In this document: piece after piece, positions 5,264-7,572 of the stretch
Layout: every line of letters begins with the position of its first letter
Position numbering within the stretch: the first letter of the stretch is position 1
NCBI GenBank assembly: GCA_035632095.1
Contig: DASQHM010000262.1
Location: 1-7,572, forward strand
Direction: 5' to 3'
Length of the DNA stretch: 7,572 nucleotides
Source of the DNA: DASQHM01 sp035632095
GTDB taxonomy: Bacteria; Pseudomonadota; Alphaproteobacteria; Ferrovibrionales; Ferrovibrionaceae
Notes under the pieces: model-generated
What the model was told of the DNA's origin: nothing
The model's input: only the letters and a program-made list of their open reading frames with translations
Databases searched by the model: none
Program-made: the position numbers and the translations under genes

Positions 5264-6010
5264 ATGCGATTCCCACGGCCGCTCCGGCGCGCGACGCTAC
5301 TGCGCCGCTACAAGCGTTTCCTCGCCGACATGACCCTCGACGACGGCAGCCCCATTACGGCGCACTGCGCCAATCCGGGGTCCATGCTGGGCCTGGCCGA
5401 ACCCGGCTCGGAAGCCTGGATTTCGCCGGCCGCCAACCCGGACCGCAAGCTCGCGTGGTCCTGGGAACTGGTCCGCGTCGGCGGCCACCTTGTCGGCATC
5501 AACACGGTGCATCCCAACGGATTGGTGGAAGAGGCCATAGCCGCCGGAGCCATTCCCGAGCTCGCCGGCTATCCCAAGCTGCGGCGGGAAGTTCGCTATG
5601 GCCGCAACTCGCGCATCGACGTTCTGCTGAGCGGCGCCGGCCGTCCGGAGTGTTACGTCGAGGTCAAGAACGTTCACCTCAAGCGCGACCCGAACGTGCC
5701 GGGCTTGGCCGAGTTTCCGGACAGCGTCACGGCGCGCGGCGCCAAGCACTTGGCCGAACTCTCCGAGATGGCGGCCCAAGGCCGGCGCGCCGTCATGGTT
5801 TACCTGGTCCAGCGCGCCGATTGCGATCGGTTTGCCGTCGCGGCGGACATCGACGGTATCTATGCGGCAGCCCTTGACAAGGCTTTGGAAAGGGGTGTTG
5901 AAGCACTATGTTATATCTGCCGCGTCGGCCTCGACGGGATCGAGGTGGATCGACGGGTGCCGATCGAGTTTGGCACCGCGAGCGCGCGGCGATCAGTCCG
6001 GAGACGATGA
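5264..6010 (+). CDS. sfsA: SfsA family protein (sugar fermentation stimulation protein homolog)
   Basis: The product is 248 residues, within the normal family range. The N-terminus MRFPRPLRRATLLRRYKRFL followed by ADM is the usual SfsA opening (OB-like domain), followed by HCANPGSM (34-41) and GINTVHPNGLVEEAI. The second part carries a PD-(D/E)xK-like nuclease-fold signature: Asp119 in RIDVLL, then Glu133-x-Lys135 in YVEVKNVHL. FPDSVTARGAKHLAEL and MVYLVQRADCDRF are also family hallmarks. In E. coli the protein was linked to maltose metabolism and DNA binding; its biochemical role is unresolved. The ATG at 5264 is favoured over the in-frame GTG at 5234 because homology begins there and a -35-like box overlaps the GTG; only AGG lies upstream, so the ribosome site is weak. 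Its stop overlaps the map start (ATGA), implying translational coupling. Confidence 0.94.
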   Translation: MRFPRPLRRATLLRRYKRFLADMTLDDGSPITAHCANPGSMLGLAEPGSEAWISPAANPDRKLAWSWELVRVGGHLVGINTVHPNGLVEEAIAAGAIPELAGYPKLRREVRYGRNSRIDVLLSGAGRPECYVEVKNVHLKRDPNVPGLAEFPDSVTARGAKHLAELSEMAAQGRRAVMVYLVQRADCDRFAVAADIDGIYAAALDKALERGVEALCYICRVGLDGIEVDRRVPIEFGTASARRSVRRR

Positions 6011-6831
6011 TGTACGTTGCCGAGCAACAGGTTGAGGATCGGCGTAGCGGTTTGATCAAACTGCACGGCGCCGAGGCGTTTGCCGGCATGCGGGCGGCAG
6101 GCAAACTTGCCGCCGAGACCCTCGATTTCATCGCGCCCCACGTGCAGCCCGGCGTCAGCACGGCCGCGCTCGACCGGATGTGCCACGACTTCATCGTCGG
6201 CCACCAGGCCGTGCCCGCGCCGCTCGGCTATCGCGGATATCCAAAATCGATCTGCACTTCGGTCAATCATGTCGTCTGCCACGGCATTCCGGACGAGAAA
6301 AAGGTGCTGCAGCGCGGCGACATCGTGAACATCGACATCACCGTGATCCTCGGCGGCTGGCACGGCGACACCAGCCGCATGTTCTACGTCGGCGATGTGG
6401 GCGTGAAGGCGCGGCGGCTTTGCGAGATCACCTACGAGGCCATGATGCGAGGCATCGAGGTGGTGCGCCCGGGCGCCACCACCGGCGACATCGGCCACAC
6501 GATCCAGACGTTCGCCGAGCGAAATCGCTGCTCCGTGGTGCGCGACTTTTGCGGTCACGGCTTAGGCCGCGTGTTTCACGACGCGCCCAACATTTTGCAC
6601 TACGGCGAGCCGGGCACCGGCATTGTGCTGAAGGAAGGCATGTTCTTCACCGTCGAACCGATGATCAATCTCGGCAGCTGGCAGGTGAAGGTGCTGAGCG
6701 ACGGGTGGACGGCGGTGACCAAGGATCGCTCGCTTTCGGCGCAGTTCGAGCATTCCATCGGCGTGACGGCCGACGGCCGCGAGATTTTCACCCAGTCGCC
6801 GAAAGGCTGGCACCAACCGCCCTACGTTTAG
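6007..6831 (+). CDS. map: Type I methionine aminopeptidase
   Basis: This 274-residue metalloprotease removes the initiator Met from nascent proteins in the cytoplasm. All five metal ligands are present in order: Asp110 (VNIDIT), Asp121 (WHGDTSR), His184 (CGHGLG), Glu217 (FTVEPMI) and Glu248 (QFEHSI). The catalytic histidines His92 (HVVCHGIP) and His191 (VFHDAPN) are also present. The extra N-terminal segment before LHGAEAFAGMRAAGKLAAET is typical of alphaproteobacterial members, and there is no N-terminal zinc-finger region. Two adjacent ATGs (6007, 6010) are possible: the first gives an ATGA overlap with the sfsA stop, while the second has the better spacing from GGAG (6 nt rather than 3). 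The products differ by one Met. The gene is cotranscribed with sfsA and convergent with the low-complexity gene. No T-run terminator follows it on its own strand. Confidence 0.97.
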   Translation: MMYVAEQQVEDRRSGLIKLHGAEAFAGMRAAGKLAAETLDFIAPHVQPGVSTAALDRMCHDFIVGHQAVPAPLGYRGYPKSICTSVNHVVCHGIPDEKKVLQRGDIVNIDITVILGGWHGDTSRMFYVGDVGVKARRLCEITYEAMMRGIEVVRPGATTGDIGHTIQTFAERNRCSVVRDFCGHGLGRVFHDAPNILHYGEPGTGIVLKEGMFFTVEPMINLGSWQVKVLSDGWTAVTKDRSLSAQFEHSIGVTADGREIFTQSPKGWHQPPYV

Positions 6832-6854
6832 GGTCTTGGGCGCCTAGGATTCCC

Positions 6855-6870
6855 CCGAAATACATTTCGG
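6855..6870. repeat. Short inverted repeat downstream of map
   Basis: CCGAAAT-AC-ATTTCGG is a perfect 7-bp dyad 24 nt after the map stop, followed on the plus strand by AAAAAA rather than T residues, so it is not a standard intrinsic terminator for map. It may stabilise the map mRNA 3' end; that is inference. Confidence 0.6.
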
Positions 6871-6911
6871 AAAAAATTGGCTCCGGCCCAAACGGGGGGC
6901 GGGCCGGAGCC
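6871..6911 (-). terminator. Intrinsic terminator of the low-complexity minus-strand gene
   Basis: Arms GGCTCCGGCCC (6879-6889) and GGGCCGGAGCC (6901-6911) form a perfect 11-bp stem with an 11-nt loop. Read on the minus strand the stem is followed by AATTTTTT (6878-6871), which fits a rho-independent terminator. It lies about 58 nt past the TGA of the minus-strand ORF. On the plus strand no T-run follows, so it acts in one direction only. Confidence 0.85.
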
Positions 6912-6962
6912 GTAGTGACGGACGGAACACCTCCGAGAGGTGGAAGGCGACGGCCGTAGGGG

Positions 6963-7022
6963 GCCGGTTCAGTCCCGTCCGTTTCCGTGCGCGGCATGAC
7001 TGCCGCCGTGTACTGAACCGGC
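6963..7022. repeat. Nested inverted repeats around the low-complexity ORF stop
   Basis: Outer arms GCCGGTTCAGT (6963-6973) and ACTGAACCGGC (7012-7022) are perfect 11-bp complements 38 nt apart. Inside is a second dyad, GCGGCA-TGAC-TGCCGC (6991-7006). The outer arm includes the TGA of the minus-strand ORF. A further 6-bp dyad, CACCTC-CGA-GAGGTG (6928-6942), lies just outside. Confidence 0.85.
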
Positions 7023-7572
7023 GGCCGACGCACCGGTTCCCGTGGTAATCGAAGCACTCGCCGTACTCGCGGCGGCGCCGCTCGAGGCGGTGCTGCCCGC
7101 GGCAGCCCCGCTTCCCGAGCCGCCCAACGCGCTTGTCGACGCGGCGGTTTGCACCGTGCCCGCAGCCTTTCCGGTCGTGCCGGACGAATGCGTACCGCTG
7201 GCATACGACTTGGAATGGGATCCGCTGCGGGTTACCGTTTCAGTGCGGCCGCTACCAGAAGCAATGGCAATATCGTCGCCGTATCGCCGGTGCGTACCGC
7301 TCGTGCCTGAACGCGAGCCGGACTGGCTGCTGCCGTTGCCCGCGGTGACGCCGTGGTGGTCGCCGTCGCGGTCATGCTTGGCGTGGTGGTGATCATCCCG
7401 GTCTCGATCATCGCGGTCCCGGTCGGCAAATCGACGATCGTCGCGATCACGGTCGCCGAAGCGGTGGTCGTCGCGATCTCGGTCGCGATCGCCGACACGG
7501 CGATCATCGCCATTATGATCGCCGTCGTGATGAGCCTCATGTCGCTCAGCATTTTCGTGATGACGGAAATTG
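6969..7572 (-). CDS. Low-complexity Asp/Arg/His-rich and Ser/Gly/Ala-rich protein (N-terminus cut by window edge)
   Basis: The frame is open from the window edge to the TGA at 6969-6971, about 200 codons. I do not recognise a family. The first 74 visible residues contain roughly 23 Asp, 17 Arg and 13 His, including three 10-residue units: DRDRDDHRFG, DRDRDDRRFA and DRDRDDRDRD (7484-7395). Then comes HHHAKHDRDGDHHG. The remainder is Ser/Gly/Thr/Ala-rich (TETVTRSGSHSKSYASGTH, GGSGSGAAAGSTASSGAAAS) and ends HAAHGNGRD. The frame is supported because the first six codons of the three units differ only at third positions (CGA/CGT/CGG, GAT/GAC), and because a clear terminator follows on this strand. 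The true start and any signal peptide are outside the window. The protein is probably intrinsically disordered; metal binding or an envelope location is a guess. An internal GTG at 7154 is not a likely start. Confidence 0.65.
   Translation of the reverse strand, partial: NFRHHENAERHEAHHDGDHNGDDRRVGDRDRDRDDHRFGDRDRDDRRFADRDRDDRDRDDHHHAKHDRDGDHHGVTAGNGSSQSGSRSGTSGTHRRYGDDIAIASGSGRTETVTRSGSHSKSYASGTHSSGTTGKAAGTVQTAASTSALGGSGSGAAAGSTASSGAAASTASASITTGTGASAAGSVHGGSHAAHGNGRD
7395..7484 (-). repeat. Three tandem 30-bp units encoding DRDRDD decapeptides
   Basis: Units at 7484-7455, 7454-7425 and 7424-7395 encode DRDRDDHRFG, DRDRDDRRFA and DRDRDDRDRD. The third diverges in its last four codons into more DR pairs. 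Base differences in the shared DRDRDD part are all synonymous. Confidence 0.8.

Noticed and set aside
6879..6911. Terminator for map
   Set aside because: On the plus strand the stem is followed by gtagtgacg without T residues; the T-run exists only in the minus direction.
6180..6959. Plus-strand open frame of 259 codons overlapping map
   Set aside because: Arg/His-rich shadow of map in the next frame; map has all catalytic residues.
7042..7392. Plus-strand open frame of 116 codons
   Set aside because: It is antisense to the low-complexity ORF and runs against its terminator; no family motifs or ribosome site.
7232..7552. Minus-strand frame with a hydrophobic, signal-like N-terminus (MRLITTAIIMAMIAVSAIA)
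   Set aside because: It has high third-position GC, so it was considered seriously. However, differences between the 30-bp units are silent only in the DRDRDD frame, it has no good ribosome site, and it stops while the other frame continues to the terminator.

Overview
The window is a GC-rich bacterial chromosome segment, most likely alphaproteobacterial. This rests on the high GC at third codon positions, on the PF04392-type substrate-binding protein with a twin-arginine leader of the kind common in Rhizobiales and Rhodospirillales, and on the cinA-like // sfsA-map divergent arrangement. The genus cannot be named from the sequence. No insertion sequence, integrase, phage gene or CRISPR array is visible.

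Layout. Positions 1-485 (minus) hold the N-terminal 161 codons of an ABC transporter substrate-binding protein cut by the window edge. Upstream of it on the same strand is a tRNA-Leu(UAA) gene (641-729) whose first 17 bases occur three times in tandem. Transcribed away from the tRNA is a tight two-gene unit: a YciI-like protein (897-1208) and 3-hydroxyanthranilate 3,4-dioxygenase (1222-1749). The dioxygenase ends stop codon on stop codon with a convergent acyl/aryl-CoA synthetase-like gene (1746-3344, minus). A short intergenic region separates that from a small Sel1-repeat protein with a C-terminal membrane segment (3540-3983).

The right half is more housekeeping-like. A minus-strand pair (CinA-like molybdopterin-binding domain protein 4392-5159, then a secreted Rap1a/Tai-like protein 4041-4376) diverges from sfsA (5264-6010) and map (6007-6831), which overlap by ATGA. 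Convergent to map is an edge-truncated minus-strand ORF (6969-7572). It encodes a very low-complexity protein, Asp/Arg/His-rich and then Ser/Gly/Ala-rich, followed by a good intrinsic terminator at 6871-6911.

Working together: the dioxygenase and YciI-like protein probably act on 3-hydroxyanthranilate (kynurenine/tryptophan catabolism or quinolinate formation), with YciI a candidate helper for the unstable ring-cleavage product. map is a housekeeping gene for N-terminal Met removal and is probably co-translated with sfsA. The most unusual features are the triplicated 5' end of the tRNA gene, the Asp/Arg/His repeat protein, and mutually exclusive hairpins covering the ribosome-binding site of the CinA-like gene. 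No clearly new multi-gene system is evident.
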